From positions 2,046,001 to 2,110,000 of the forward strand of contig OZ251577.1 in assembly GCA_965243805.1 (NCBI GenBank): a DNA stretch of 64,000 nucleotides, given 5' to 3'. Of the stretch, positions 1 to 7,930 are shown one piece after another. The notes under the pieces are model-generated. The model saw only the letters and a program-made list of their open reading frames with translations. It ran no database searches and was not told the origin of the DNA. How positions within the stretch are numbered: position 1 is the stretch's first letter; the number at the start of each line of letters is the position of its first letter. The DNA is from CATQHQ01 sp965243805. GTDB taxonomy: Bacteria > Gemmatimonadota > Gemmatimonadetes > Longimicrobiales > Gaopeijiaceae. Made by a program: the position numbers and the translations under genes.

Positions 1-621
1 AGGCCAGCCGCCGTCCACGGCGCTGTGGAGCAGGACCAGTGCGACGATGCCGCCGGCGACGTACAACGTCATCTGGAGGGCGTCCACCCACACCACGGCG
101 CGGATGCCGCCGAAGTAGGTGTAGGCCAGGGTGGCCGTGCCGATGACCAAGATGGAGACGGGGTACGACCAGCCGGTGACGATCGCCAGGGGGATCGCGG
201 TGGCGAAGAGTCGCACCGAGTCGGCCAGGACGCGGGCCATCATGAAGCCGCCGGACGCGCAGCGGCGAGTAGCCGTCCCGAAGCGGCGGCCCAGGAACTC
301 GTAGGCGGTGGCAAGGTCGCCTCGGTAGTACGCCGGCAGCAGCACGGTCGCGACGACGATCCGCCCCGCCAGATAGCCCAGCGTCAGCTGCAGGAAAGCG
401 AGGGTTCCCAGGTACGACACGCCGGGCACCGAGAGGAAGGTGAGGGTGCTGGTCTCGGTCGCAACGACGGAGAACATCACCGCCCACCAGGGGAGGTTGC
501 GGTTGCCCAAGAAGTAGCCGGTCCCGCCCGAGGTGCCTCGGCCCAGCCACGCGCCCCAGGCGGTCACGCCCGCCATGTAGAGGAGGACGACCGCCAAGTC
601 CGGTCCGCCGAACCCCGTCAT
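1..621 (-). CDS. Sodium:solute symporter, N-terminal 207 residues (runs off the left edge)
   Basis: This is the first 207 residues of a sodium-coupled inner-membrane transporter of the SSS family. The segment YFLGNRNLPWWAVMFSVVA, followed by TETSTLTFLS, is the family's typical first-loop and second-helix signature, and several hydrophobic helices follow. The ATG at 621 overlaps the stop of the upstream NagZ/hydrolase fusion (ATGA), so the two are translationally coupled. Because its partners degrade the peptidoglycan backbone, I infer that it imports an amino sugar, possibly MurNAc; SSS-type MurNAc transporters are known in Bacteroidota. The substrate cannot be read from the sequence. The C-terminus lies outside the window. 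Confidence 0.85.
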   Translation of the reverse strand, partial: MTGFGGPDLAVVLLYMAGVTAWGAWLGRGTSGGTGYFLGNRNLPWWAVMFSVVATETSTLTFLSVPGVSYLGTLAFLQLTLGYLAGRIVVATVLLPAYYRGDLATAYEFLGRRFGTATRRCASGGFMMARVLADSVRLFATAIPLAIVTGWSYPVSILVIGTATLAYTYFGGIRAVVWVDALQMTLYVAGGIVALVLLHSAVDGGWP

Positions 622-3600
622 GGCTTGGGGTCCCCTGGACGGTCCGACGGCTCCGAGGGCTCCGACGACTCCGACGGCGGCTCCGGCTCGCGGCGTCTCG
701 GGGGCGTGTCCAGCACGGCCCGAGCCGCAAGGTCGTGGACGCGCCGGCGCAAGGGAATGTGCTTGGCGTTGTCCCGGGTGGGGTTGACGCGGTTGGTCAG
801 CAGGACCACCCCCAGGTCGAGGACCGGGTCGATCCAGATCGAGGTGCCCGTGTAGCCCGTGTGGCCGAAGGACCGGGCCGAGAACCAGTCGCCCGCGGAA
901 GAACGTCCCGAAGGGGTGTCCCATCCCAGGGCGCGGCTCGACGCCGGCGACGCGCGACGGCTGATCTGGTCCACCCACCCCGGCGCGAAGACGGCAACGG
1001 GCGAGCGACGAGGACGGTTGCAGGGCGCTCCGGAGAGCGCATCGGCGCGGCAGGGTCCCGCCACGCCCCGGTCCAGCATCATCTGAACGAAGACGGCCAA
1101 GTCGCGGGCGGAGCTGAAAAGCCCTGCGTGGCCCGCCACGCCGCCGATGGCATGGGCATTCTCGTCGTGAACCTCGCCGTGGATGTGGTAGCCCCGGTAG
1201 ACGGTGTCGATCTCCGTGGTGGCGATCCGGTCCCACGAGGACGGAGGCGGGTTGAAGCCGGTGTCGTCCATGCCCAGCGGGTCCCAGAGTTGGTCACGCA
1301 GGAAGTCGTCCAAGGGCTGACCCGAGAGCTGCTCCGCCACGAAGCCGACGGTCATGAGACCGATGTCCGAGTAGACGGCCTGTTCGTCCGGAGGGTGGTC
1401 CAGGGGCAGGGTGCCGATGGCATCGCGGTAGGCGGGGCGGCCTGCGATCTGCAGGAAGAAGCGGCGGAAGGGCGGCAGCCCGGCTCGGTGGAGGAGAAGC
1501 TGGCGTAGCGTGACTTGGGATTTGGCCGGGTCGCCGTCGTCCCACCAGGGGAGGTGGCTCGCGGCGGTGTCGTCCAGCCCCAGGACGCCGCGCTGGGCCA
1601 GCAGCACTGCTGCCGATGTCGTGCCGACGACTTTGGTGAGGGAAGCCAGGTCGAAGATGGATGCCGGGGTCGCGGGGGGCGCGTCCGGGTCCCAGTCCAG
1701 GCGGCCGTAGCCGCGAAGGCGCACCAGCCGGCCCCGTCGAACGACGGCCAGAGCCGCGCCGGAGGCGGCGGAGTCGGCCAAGGCGGAGAGGATCACGGCG
1801 TCCATGACGGCCAGGGAATCGGGGCTCATCCCCACCTGGACCGGATCGGCTTCCCGGAGCGAGACCACCATGCCGCCGGCGGCGGCACAGAAGGAGTCGG
1901 ACAGGTCTTCGGTTGGAGGGGAGGGCGTCGCAACGGTTGCCAGTGCCTGCACGCCATCGTCGCAGGAGGGGAGCGGCTGGACGGGATGCCAGCGTCCGGG
2001 TCCGCCAGTGGTGTCGGGGGTCGCCGCCGGGTCCCCGGCTGGATCGGCAACCGGGGGCACGAAGCCGGCTTCCCGGAGAGGGTCGGGCGCGGATCGCACG
2101 TTTCGTTCGGCCCGCCCGCCGGCGGCGCGGTCCAGGCCATCCCCCATTTGGTGTAGCGGAGGGATCGACACGGGAAGGCGCCCGCCGATTGACTCCGCGC
2201 CCGCCAGAGCTCGGGCCGCGGCCCTCTGGGAGACCTCCCGCTCGCCCCAGGCCACCATGTAGCTCCCCACCTCGGGGAACGCCGAGAGCACGTAGGGGCC
2301 GCCGAAGGAGATCGTCAGCGCGGAGCCGGGGCGGGATCGGTCCACGGCCTCCACGAAGGCCCGCAAGCCGGAAGGCAGCGCCGTCGCCCCGGCTCCGGAG
2401 CGCGGCGGGGCGTACACTCCCACCACTACCGCGTCCACATCGTGCACCTGGGCGAGGAGCGAGTCCCACGTCGCCCACGGCGTGTCCGGCCCCACTCGGG
2501 TGCGGGCGACGCGTCCGGCGAAGCCTCGCAGGGTGGAGTCGAAGGTGCGACCGGCCAGCAGATCGTCGCGGCGAGCCCACGTCACGCTCATCACCGAGGC
2601 GTTGGGCGCCAGCGGCACGGCGCCGTGCCGGTCCCGCACCAGGGTGATCGACTTGGCCGCGGCGCGCTGGGCCACGGCTCGGTTCTCGGCGGTCCCGACG
2701 CGGCGCGCCACGGCTTCAGGGTTCACGCGGCGCACCCGGTGGAGTCCCAGCCGAGCCTTCGCCTCCAGCAGCCGGCGCACCGAGAGGTCGATGCGCTCGC
2801 GGGAGACGCGCCCCGACTCCACCGCCTCCACGACAGCGTTGATCGTCGGTCCGATCCCGTCGGGCGCCAGCAGCACGTCGGAGCCGGCTTCCAGCGACAG
2901 TACGGCCGCCTCGCCCGCGCCCCAGCCAGCGGTGATCGCGCCCATCCGGAGAGCGTCCGTGAAGAGGATGCCGTCGAAGCCCATCTCGCCCCGGAGCACA
3001 TCGGTCATGAAGTAGGGCGACAGGGTGGCCGGCCGCTCGTCCCCCAGCACCTGGGGCACGGCCACGTGGGCGGTCATCACCGCGTCCACGCCGGCCTCCA
3101 CGGCCGTCCGGAAGGGGGCCAACTCCACTCGGTCGAGACGCTCCCGGTCGGCGCCGATCACGGGCAGGACGATGTGGGAGTCGGTGCGGGTGTCGCCGTG
3201 GCCGGGGAAGTGCTTGGCCGTCGCCAAAGCTCCGCCGCGCCGTGCGCCCCGAACGAAGGCGGCGCCGAGGCGGCCCACGGTCTCCGGGTCCTCGCCGAAC
3301 GATCGGGTGGCGATCACCGGGTTGGCCGGGTTGCTGTTCACGTCCAGCACCGGCGCGAAGAGCCAGTGCACGCCCACCGCCCGGGCCTCTTCGGCAGTGA
3401 TGCGACCGTACTCGAAGGCCAGTGCTTCGTCCCCCGCGGCCCCGAACGCCATCGTCGGGGGAAAGCTGGTGCCGCCGCCCTGGGGCAGAAGGGACGGGAT
3501 CGCGTAGCTGTGGTTGAGCCGCATACCGGGTCCCCCGTTCTCGAAGTCCGAGGTCACCAACAGGGGAATGCGCGCTTGGGATTGGAGGCGGTTGAGCTTG

Positions 3601-3944
3601 GCCACATATGCGTCGGGCACCCCGATGGAGATGGAGACGCCGCCCAGCCCTTGCTCCACCCAGCCCAGCAGCTCCTGGAAGGCGGGATCGCTCTCGGAGG
3701 CGTAGCCGCCGGGGATCCAGGGGACGACCAGCTGGGCGGCGGCCTCCCGGAGGGTCAGGTCGGCCAGGGTCTCGTCCACCCATCTCCGGGCGTCGCGGTC
3801 TAGGGCGACGGCTAGCTCCGGGATCGGTGCCGCGAAAGGTGCTCCGGTGCCCCGGGGAGAGCACGCTGCCAGGGCTGCCAGGGCCGCCAGGAGGAGGGTT
3901 GCCGTTGGGCGCGACGGTGCTTTACCGATAGGTTGGGCGATCAT
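618..3944 (-). CDS. nagZ: GH3 beta-N-acetylglucosaminidase (NagZ type) fused to an AmiE/beta-lactamase-like serine hydrolase, lipoprotein
   Basis: An 1108-residue two-enzyme lipoprotein. The signal peptide ends in a lipobox (LAAC, Cys28). Residues 45-400 are a GH3 barrel with the NagZ loop KHFPGHGDTRTDSH (244-257) and the nucleophile Asp330 in LFTDAL. A poorly conserved GH3 C-domain follows to about 600. From about 700 there is a serine-hydrolase domain with SLTK (Ser768, Lys771), a YSD motif and HTGYTG, like AmiE or class C beta-lactamases. In Bacillus these activities are separate neighbouring genes. The expected role is to remove GlcNAc, and possibly the lactyl-peptide, from muropeptides outside the cytoplasm. 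The ATG at 3944 is chosen for the signal peptide. It overlaps the divergent NamZ start within the palindrome CATG. Confidence 0.88.
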   Translation of the reverse strand: MIAQPIGKAPSRPTATLLLAALAALAACSPRGTGAPFAAPIPELAVALDRDARRWVDETLADLTLREAAAQLVVPWIPGGYASESDPAFQELLGWVEQGLGGVSISIGVPDAYVAKLNRLQSQARIPLLVTSDFENGGPGMRLNHSYAIPSLLPQGGGTSFPPTMAFGAAGDEALAFEYGRITAEEARAVGVHWLFAPVLDVNSNPANPVIATRSFGEDPETVGRLGAAFVRGARRGGALATAKHFPGHGDTRTDSHIVLPVIGADRERLDRVELAPFRTAVEAGVDAVMTAHVAVPQVLGDERPATLSPYFMTDVLRGEMGFDGILFTDALRMGAITAGWGAGEAAVLSLEAGSDVLLAPDGIGPTINAVVEAVESGRVSRERIDLSVRRLLEAKARLGLHRVRRVNPEAVARRVGTAENRAVAQRAAAKSITLVRDRHGAVPLAPNASVMSVTWARRDDLLAGRTFDSTLRGFAGRVARTRVGPDTPWATWDSLLAQVHDVDAVVVGVYAPPRSGAGATALPSGLRAFVEAVDRSRPGSALTISFGGPYVLSAFPEVGSYMVAWGEREVSQRAAARALAGAESIGGRLPVSIPPLHQMGDGLDRAAGGRAERNVRSAPDPLREAGFVPPVADPAGDPAATPDTTGGPGRWHPVQPLPSCDDGVQALATVATPSPPTEDLSDSFCAAAGGMVVSLREADPVQVGMSPDSLAVMDAVILSALADSAASGAALAVVRRGRLVRLRGYGRLDWDPDAPPATPASIFDLASLTKVVGTTSAAVLLAQRGVLGLDDTAASHLPWWDDGDPAKSQVTLRQLLLHRAGLPPFRRFFLQIAGRPAYRDAIGTLPLDHPPDEQAVYSDIGLMTVGFVAEQLSGQPLDDFLRDQLWDPLGMDDTGFNPPPSSWDRIATTEIDTVYRGYHIHGEVHDENAHAIGGVAGHAGLFSSARDLAVFVQMMLDRGVAGPCRADALSGAPCNRPRRSPVAVFAPGWVDQISRRASPASSRALGWDTPSGRSSAGDWFSARSFGHTGYTGTSIWIDPVLDLGVVLLTNRVNPTRDNAKHIPLRRRVHDLAARAVLDTPPRRREPEPPSESSEPSEPSDRPGDPKP
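3905..3934 (+). promoter_or_regulatory. Candidate leaderless promoter of namZ
   Basis: TTGGGC (3905-3910), an 18-nt spacer and TAGGTT (3929-3934) lie 8 nt before the ATG at 3943, and no Shine-Dalgarno sequence is visible. The element sits inside the start of the divergent nagZ reading frame. It matches the spacing seen at other transcript heads in the window. Confidence 0.35.
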
Positions 3945-5292
3945 GGAAGTGGCCTTGGGAAGAGACAGGTGGCTGGGCTGGACATCGCGGCAGGGCCGGG
4001 CGTCACGGCCGGGCTGGCGGCTGCGCCGTGCGACGTGGCCGGGCCAAGCGTGGCGTCGCCGGGCCGCCGTCATCGCAGTCGCGACGGCGACGACGACGGC
4101 GTGCTCGCCTCTGGCCGACGGGGAAACGGGCACCGGCGGGCAGGGTCCCGTCCGTCCCGGGATCGAAGTGCTGCTGACCGACTCGCTCGACTTGATCGCG
4201 GGCCGCCGGATCGGGCTGGTCACCAACCACACGGGCAGGGATCGGGCCGGCGTCTCGACGATCGACCTGCTGGCGGACCATCCGCAGGCCGAACTGGTGG
4301 CGCTGTACTCTCCAGAGCACGGCATTCGGGGCAGCGCGGAGGCGGGGGTGAAGGTGGAGAGCGGGACCGACGAGAGAACCGGCCTGCCGGTCCACTCCCT
4401 GTACGGTCAGACCCGGAAGCCCACGGCCGAGTCGCTGGAAGGGGTCGATCTCCTTCTGTTCGACATTCAGGACGTGGGCGCCCGCTACTACACCTACCTC
4501 TCCACCATGACCCTGGCCATGGAGGCGGCGGGGGAGCGGGGGATCCCCTTCGTGGTGCTGGACCGCCCCAACCCGATCGGCGGCGACGCGGTGCAGGGGA
4601 ACGTCCTGGACCCGGAGTTCGCTAGCTTCGTGGGACCTTACCCGGTGCCGATGCGCCACGGCCTCACGGCGGGAGAGTTTGCGCGGATGGCCGTGGGCGA
4701 GTTCGGGGTCGCGGCGACGATCAGCGTCGTGCCCGCCGATCGGTGGACACGCGCGATGCCCTTCGACGCGACGGGCGTGCCCTGGGTGCCGCCATCGCCC
4801 AACATGCCGTCCGTGGAGAGCGCCTGGCACTACCCCGGCACCTGCCTCTTCGAGGGGACCCCCCTCTCGGTGGGCCGGGGCACGGAGCGGGCGTTCCAGC
4901 AGGTGGGCGCGCCGTGGCTGGACCCGGACGAGCTGGCGATCCGGTTGGCGGCCCTGGACGTGCCCGACGCTGTCTTCCTGCCCGTGCGCTTCACGCCGAC
5001 GGAGCCCGGCGACGGCAAGTTCGACGGCGTCGAGTCCGGCGGAGTGCGCCTCGTGGCCGACGGCCCGGAGTACGATCCCACCCTCGCCGCGCTGGCCCTT
5101 CTCGTTGAGACGATGGCCATGTCGGGAGAGCGCTGGGCTTGGCGCGAGAGCCACTTCGACCGGCTGGCCGGCACCGACGCACTGCGCTTGGCGCTGGAGG
5201 CCGGGGCGTCCTACCCGGAGTTGGCGGCTTCGTGGGGAAGCGACCTGGACGCCTTTCTGGAGCAGCGACGGCCCTACCTGCTCTACCGGTGA
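3943..5292 (+). CDS. namZ: Exo-beta-N-acetylmuramidase (NamZ / DUF1343 family)
   Basis: A 449-residue protein of the YbbC/NamZ family, which releases terminal MurNAc from peptidoglycan chains from the non-reducing end. Family segments are visible: GLVTNHTGRDRAG, YSPEHGIRG, FDIQDVGARYYTYLSTM, VLDRPNPIGG and the C-terminal YLLYR. The N-terminus is arginine-rich, followed by a hydrophobic stretch and TTTACS, so it is probably exported and lipid-anchored. No later in-frame start would keep the hydrophobic segment complete, so I use the ATG at 3943, which a promoter-like element also supports. With the divergent NagZ/hydrolase and the symporter it forms a murein-recycling module. Confidence 0.88.
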   Translation: MEVALGRDRWLGWTSRQGRASRPGWRLRRATWPGQAWRRRAAVIAVATATTTACSPLADGETGTGGQGPVRPGIEVLLTDSLDLIAGRRIGLVTNHTGRDRAGVSTIDLLADHPQAELVALYSPEHGIRGSAEAGVKVESGTDERTGLPVHSLYGQTRKPTAESLEGVDLLLFDIQDVGARYYTYLSTMTLAMEAAGERGIPFVVLDRPNPIGGDAVQGNVLDPEFASFVGPYPVPMRHGLTAGEFARMAVGEFGVAATISVVPADRWTRAMPFDATGVPWVPPSPNMPSVESAWHYPGTCLFEGTPLSVGRGTERAFQQVGAPWLDPDELAIRLAALDVPDAVFLPVRFTPTEPGDGKFDGVESGGVRLVADGPEYDPTLAALALLVETMAMSGERWAWRESHFDRLAGTDALRLALEAGASYPELAASWGSDLDAFLEQRRPYLLYR

Positions 5293-5349
5293 GGCCGGCG
5301 CTTCGGCTCGCGAGAGCCGTCCCGCAGATTCTGCACATGCCTAGTAATG

Positions 5350-5378
5350 TTGCTGTCCCGCCGTCCCTTTTCTAGCTT
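5350..5378 (+). promoter_or_regulatory. Candidate leaderless promoter of metG
   Basis: TTGCTG (5350-5355), a 17-nt spacer and TAGCTT (5373-5378) end 9 nt before the metG ATG. The intervening bases are pyrimidine-rich and carry no Shine-Dalgarno sequence. The gap from the namZ stop (5292) is only 95 nt. Confidence 0.4.
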
Positions 5379-5387
5379 CCCGCCCCC

Positions 5388-6923
5388 ATGTCGTCCTTCT
5401 ATCTCACGACTCCGATCTACTACGCCTCCGGCGAGCCGCACCTGGGCCACGCCTACACCACGATCCTGGCGGACGTGCTGGCGCGGTACAGGCGGCGGGC
5501 GGGGCAGGACGTGCTCCTCCTTACGGGCACCGACGAGCACGGCCAGAAGATACAGGAGGCGGCGTCGCAGCAGGGGATGAGCCCAGAGGAGCTGTGCGAC
5601 ATCATGGCGGGCCGCTTCCAGGCCGCGTGGGCGGAGCTGAACATCTCCCACGACCGCTTCATCCGCACGACAGAGCCCGAGCATGTGGCCGTGGTCTCCG
5701 CTTTCTTGGAGCGCCTGCGGGACAACGGGCTCGTCTACGAAGGCGAATACGTCGGATGGTACTCGGTCAGCCAGGAGCGCTACTTCACCGAGAAGGAGGT
5801 CGGACCGGAGCGGAAGGACCCGGTGGCCGGCGGCCCCGTCGAGCGAATTCGAGAGAAGAACTACTTCTTTCGCATGGGTCGGTTTCAGGAACGGCTCCGG
5901 AAGCATGTGGAAGACGACCCCGAATGGATCGTCCCGGCTGGGCGTCGCAACGAGGTCCTGGGCTTTCTCGCCAAGCCGCTGGCCGACCTGTCGATCTCCC
6001 GACCCCGTTCCCGCATCCACTGGGGGATACCCCTGCCGTGGGATTCGGAGCAGACGACGTATGTCTGGGTGGATGCGCTGATCAATTACGTGACGGCCTC
6101 CGGCGCGGTGGACCCGGTGGCTCCAAAGGGCGCGCAGGGCTTCGGCGACGCCTCGCTGCCATCCCGCTGGCCCGCAGACCTCCACCTCATGGGCAAAGAC
6201 ATCCTCACCACCCATGCCGTCTACTGGCCGGCGCTGCTCATGGGTGCGGAGCTGCCCCTGCCCCGAAAGATCCTGGCCCACGGCTGGTGGGTCGTGGGCG
6301 CGACCAAGATGTCCAAGTCCCTCGGCAACGTGGTGGACCCCCTCGACCTCCGAGACCGGTTCGGAACCGATGCGGTGCGCTGGTACCTCATCCGGGAGAT
6401 GCCCACCGGCCACGACGCCTCCTACACGCCCGAGCGCTTTCTGGCCCGCTACGACGAGCTTTCCAACACCTTGGGGAACTTGGTCCACCGAGTGGCGGCC
6501 ATGGTGAAGCGCTACCGTGGCGGAGTCGTTCCATCGGCGCCGGCGGACGGGCTCCGGCGGGAGATCGGGGAAGCGGTGGACCAGTACCGAGAGGGCATGG
6601 AGGGGTACCGGCTCCACGAGGGGTTCGGGGCGGCGATGGAGCTTGCGCGGACAGCCAACGGGTTCGTGGAGAAACGCGAGCCGTGGGCGCTGGCCCGCGA
6701 CCCGGAGGGCACGGAGAAGCTGGACGAGACCCTTGCCTCGCTGGTTCGCGTGCTTGCGGTCCTGGCGTGCTTGTTCGAACCTGTCGCGCCCCAGAAGTCC
6801 CACGAACTCGCTCGGCGGCTCGGGCTCCCGAGAGTCCCTCGCTTGACGGAGCTGGCGGAGCTGGCCCCTGTTGGCTGGACCGTTTTGGCGGGACCGCCCC
6901 TCTTCCCCCGGATCGAAGGTTGA
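5388..6923 (+). CDS. metG: Methionyl-tRNA synthetase
   Basis: A 511-residue class I synthetase that charges tRNA(Met) with methionine. The HIGH motif appears as HLGH near residue 18 (EPHLGHAYTT), and KMSKS is present (ATKMSKSLGN). The anticodon-binding helical domain follows and the protein stops at VLAGPPLFPRIEG, so it is the short form without the C-terminal EMAP-like tRNA-binding domain. The CP-domain zinc knuckle has lost its cysteines: the usual GWYCVSCE-type segment reads GWYSVSQERYFTEKE, with no compensating cysteines downstream. It is therefore a zinc-free MetRS. The start follows the leaderless-type promoter. Confidence 0.97.
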   Translation: MSSFYLTTPIYYASGEPHLGHAYTTILADVLARYRRRAGQDVLLLTGTDEHGQKIQEAASQQGMSPEELCDIMAGRFQAAWAELNISHDRFIRTTEPEHVAVVSAFLERLRDNGLVYEGEYVGWYSVSQERYFTEKEVGPERKDPVAGGPVERIREKNYFFRMGRFQERLRKHVEDDPEWIVPAGRRNEVLGFLAKPLADLSISRPRSRIHWGIPLPWDSEQTTYVWVDALINYVTASGAVDPVAPKGAQGFGDASLPSRWPADLHLMGKDILTTHAVYWPALLMGAELPLPRKILAHGWWVVGATKMSKSLGNVVDPLDLRDRFGTDAVRWYLIREMPTGHDASYTPERFLARYDELSNTLGNLVHRVAAMVKRYRGGVVPSAPADGLRREIGEAVDQYREGMEGYRLHEGFGAAMELARTANGFVEKREPWALARDPEGTEKLDETLASLVRVLAVLACLFEPVAPQKSHELARRLGLPRVPRLTELAELAPVGWTVLAGPPLFPRIEG

Positions 6924-6985
6924 CCTTCCAAGGTCGAAGGACCTCCCAAGGTCGAAGGTTGACCTCCCAGGGTCGAAGGTTGACC
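6911..6985 (+). repeat. Short tandem repeat between metG and the M23 gene
   Basis: Four copies of a GGTCGAAGG core start at 6911, 6932, 6950 and 6971, so the spacing is 21, 18 and 21 bp; the first copy is GATCGAAGG. Three of the four are followed directly by TTGACC, a good -35 hexamer (6920, 6959, 6980). The first copy encodes the last residues of metG and the rest is intergenic. Confidence 0.85.
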
Positions 6986-7009
6986 CGGACAGCCCCTTCC
7001 ACATAGACT
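6980..7009 (+). promoter_or_regulatory. Candidate leaderless promoter of the M23 peptidase gene
   Basis: TTGACC (6980-6985), an 18-nt spacer and TAGACT (7004-7009) end 8 nt before the ATG at 7018. The -35 hexamer is supplied by the last unit of the tandem repeat. There is no Shine-Dalgarno sequence. Confidence 0.45.
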
Positions 7010-7017
7010 TGTCGGCC

Positions 7018-7926
7018 ATGATCAGAAACGGCTGGACCATCATCTTCCTGCGCGGAGACGCCGGCGCCCAGGCGCAGTGTACCCTGTCGGCCCGCAAAGC
7101 GCGGGTGCTCTTCTGGGGGCTGTGCGTGGCTGGCGTCTTGGTCGTCGTTGCCGCCCCCTTGGTCGTCGTGAGCGGCGGACTTCGCATACGCGCCGCCCAG
7201 CTGAGCAGGGAGAACGAGGAGATGAAGGGGCGGCTAGCCCAGGTCCAAGGGCAGGTGGAGGATTTGGATCGGCGCGTCGCCGCATACGATGAGCAGAACG
7301 AGCGGTTGCGACGCACGGCGGGACTGGAAGGCATCGACCAAGAGGTCTACGACGTGGGCGTCGGCGGTCCTGGGCCCATTCCGGCGAGCGATGTCGCGCT
7401 GTCGCCGTTCGGCAGGCAGGTGACGAGGGGGTACCTGGATTTTCTGCAACGTAAGGTCACACTGCTTGAAGAATCTTCCCGAGAGACGATGACCGCCCTG
7501 GAAGCCAGCAGCGAGCGGATCAACTCGGTGCCGTCGATCATGCCGGTTTGGGCAAACCCCAGCAGCGGCTTCGGACCCCGCAGGGCTCCGGTCCACGGTG
7601 CCAGCACCTACCACCGGGGCGTGGACATCCCCGGGGTGCCCGGCGAACGGATCGTGGCCACGGCCCACGGTCGAGTCACGTTCACGGGAAGAAAGAAGGG
7701 CCTGGGCCTGACGGTGATCATCGACCACGGCCACGGCTTGCAGACCGTGTACGGGCATGCGTCCGAGATCCTCGTGCGAAGGGGACAGCAGGTGGAGCGC
7801 CGGGACGTGGTTGCGCTCATGGGCAATACGGGCACGTCGACCGGCTATCACGTGCACTACGAGGTCCACGTCGACGGGGTGGCCGTCGACCCGACGCGCT
7901 TCTTCTTCAGCCCCACGCCGTCCTGA
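7018..7926 (+). CDS. M23 family metallopeptidase, membrane-anchored, with coiled coil
   Basis: A 302-residue cell-wall hydrolase of the LytM/EnvC type. A short cytoplasmic head is followed by one membrane segment (about 30-57) and a predicted coiled coil (about 60-105, rich in E, Q, R and L). The C-terminal M23 domain carries the zinc ligands in STYHRGVDIPG and GYHVHYEVHVDG, with FGPRR before them. All metal-binding residues are present, so it should be an active DD-endopeptidase or, like EnvC, an activator acting in the periplasm. I chose ATG 7018 because it directly precedes the anchor and follows the promoter-like element. A longer frame would translate the tandem repeat. Confidence 0.9.
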   Translation: MIRNGWTIIFLRGDAGAQAQCTLSARKARVLFWGLCVAGVLVVVAAPLVVVSGGLRIRAAQLSRENEEMKGRLAQVQGQVEDLDRRVAAYDEQNERLRRTAGLEGIDQEVYDVGVGGPGPIPASDVALSPFGRQVTRGYLDFLQRKVTLLEESSRETMTALEASSERINSVPSIMPVWANPSSGFGPRRAPVHGASTYHRGVDIPGVPGERIVATAHGRVTFTGRKKGLGLTVIIDHGHGLQTVYGHASEILVRRGQQVERRDVVALMGNTGTSTGYHVHYEVHVDGVAVDPTRFFFSPTPS

Positions 7927-7930
7927 CCCG

